From contig JAFVTB010000129.1 in assembly GCA_017503445.1 (NCBI GenBank), positions 1 to 6,122 on the forward strand: a stretch of 6,122 nt of DNA, given 5' to 3'. Source of the stretch: Clostridia bacterium. Its GTDB lineage: Bacteria > Bacillota > Clostridia > Christensenellales > UBA1242. A program made the position numbers and the translations under genes. The notes beneath the pieces were generated by a model that saw only the letters and a program-made list of their open reading frames with translations, searched no databases and had not been told where the DNA came from. Positions 5,726 to 6,122 of the stretch are shown here, in pieces (position 1 is the stretch's first letter; each line of letters opens with the position of its first letter).

Positions 5726-6122
5726 AAAATTCCTTGACAAGCCGCCAAGCGGCGCTTATGTGCAGCGTGATGATTTTGGCATCAAAATTGTTGGTTTTGC
5801 CATCACTTTTATACACGGCAAATCAAACCAGCGCGATTTTCAGCGCAACAATTATTTTTGCTTTGGAATTTATTTTTTTAATTTTTTTATTAAAAATAAA
5901 GAAAAAACACCCAAAAAAAACATTTTTTAATTTTTTTGAAAATAAAATTGGAAAATATCAAACAGAAGAAGGACAAACATCGTGTAAAATGTGTTCTCTT
6001 GGACAATATCAAGATCAGACAAAGCAATCATCATGCAAAAATTGTGGAAGAGGAACGTATTCAGATGAAGAAGGATTGAAAACGTGTAAGAAATGTCCAA
6101 CAGGGAAATATCAAAATGGTGA
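5722..6122 (+). CDS. GerAB-like germination permease N-terminus joined in frame to Cys-rich repeats; 3' truncated, likely chimeric
   Basis: The frame is open from the ATG to the window edge (133 complete codons). Residues 1-76 look like the start of a GerAB-type B subunit of the APC transporter superfamily: SLTSRQAALM, a membrane span with SKLLVLPSLLY (about 11-31), a second span (about 37-58), then KKHPKKTFFNFFENKIG, which fits the family's 'P..tlfe.l...iGK' stretch. From about Gly77 the expected third membrane region is missing. Instead come repeats of C-x2-C-x2-G-x-Y-x8 with cysteines at 88/91, 105/108 and 122/125, resembling ephrin-receptor-like/TNFR-like modules. Glycine codons change too: 6 of 8 in the tail are GGA, against 2 of 33 in gerA. 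The first part is credible as a gerA partner; the second is unlike any GerAB. A misassembled contig end is the simplest explanation; a true fusion or insertion is not excluded. Confidence 0.7.
   Translation, partial: MKNSLTSRQAALMCSVMILASKLLVLPSLLYTANQTSAIFSATIIFALEFIFLIFLLKIKKKHPKKTFFNFFENKIGKYQTEEGQTSCKMCSLGQYQDQTKQSSCKNCGRGTYSDEEGLKTCKKCPTGKYQNG
5950..6122 (+). repeat. Tandem 51-bp (17-residue) Cys-rich repeats, ephrin-receptor-like
   Basis: A partial unit (5950-5982, GKYQTEEGQTS) is followed by two full 51-base units (5983-6033 and 6034-6084) and a partial one from 6085 to the edge. The units align as C-K-x-C-x2-G-x-Y-x8. DNA identity between units is modest, so they are diverged protein repeats rather than recent duplications. 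This pattern is widespread in extracellular proteins of protists and animals and unusual in Firmicutes. Confidence 0.8.

Noticed and set aside
5950..6122. The 51-base units as a CRISPR array or recent DNA satellite
   Set aside because: The similarity is at protein level with fixed Cys spacing and an open frame throughout; the DNA units are diverged and there is no repeat/spacer alternation.

Overview
The window reads as bacterial chromosome from an endospore-forming Firmicute (Clostridia-like, probably uncultured; genus not determinable). The evidence is a full-length housekeeping SecA with a C-terminal zinc motif, a GerA-family spore germination subunit, and a sequence in front of it that matches the forespore sigma-G promoter consensus. 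All genes lie on the + strand. Glycine is coded mostly by GGC/GGG, and short intergenic regions carry intrinsic terminators.

Layout: (1) 2-577 is the C-terminal ATP-binding part of an ABC exporter-type protein. It enters from the left and has several degenerate catalytic motifs. A terminator overlaps its stop codon. (2) 678-3380 is secA, a monocistronic-looking GTG-start gene with a good Shine-Dalgarno and its own terminator. (3) 3381-3569 is non-coding but highly structured. The secA terminator is followed by a 99-nt element (3417-3515) that folds on paper into a compact cloverleaf: a perfect 14-bp outer stem closing three directly abutting hairpins with no unpaired junction bases. A strong extended -10 promoter follows. 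(4) 3570-4241 is a small single-span membrane-anchored protein with a beta-rich outer part. Its promoter is so close that the mRNA is probably leaderless. (5) 4283-5725 is a gerA-type germinant receptor A subunit behind a consensus-matching sigma-G promoter (GCATA-18-CATACTA). (6) From 5722, overlapping the gerA stop by ATGA, runs the start of the B subunit (GerAB-like permease). About 76 codons in, it changes in frame into 17-residue Cys-rich repeats of the ephrin-receptor/TNFR-like kind typical of eukaryotic surface proteins. Glycine codon choice changes at the same place.

Functionally, secA is general secretion. The gerA/gerB pair would form the inner-membrane germinant receptor made in the forespore. 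The ABC protein and the anchored beta-rich protein are envelope-related but of unknown specific role. The two most notable items are the cloverleaf element and the GerAB/Cys-repeat junction. The latter is most simply an assembly chimera at the contig edge, but would be a remarkable fusion if real.
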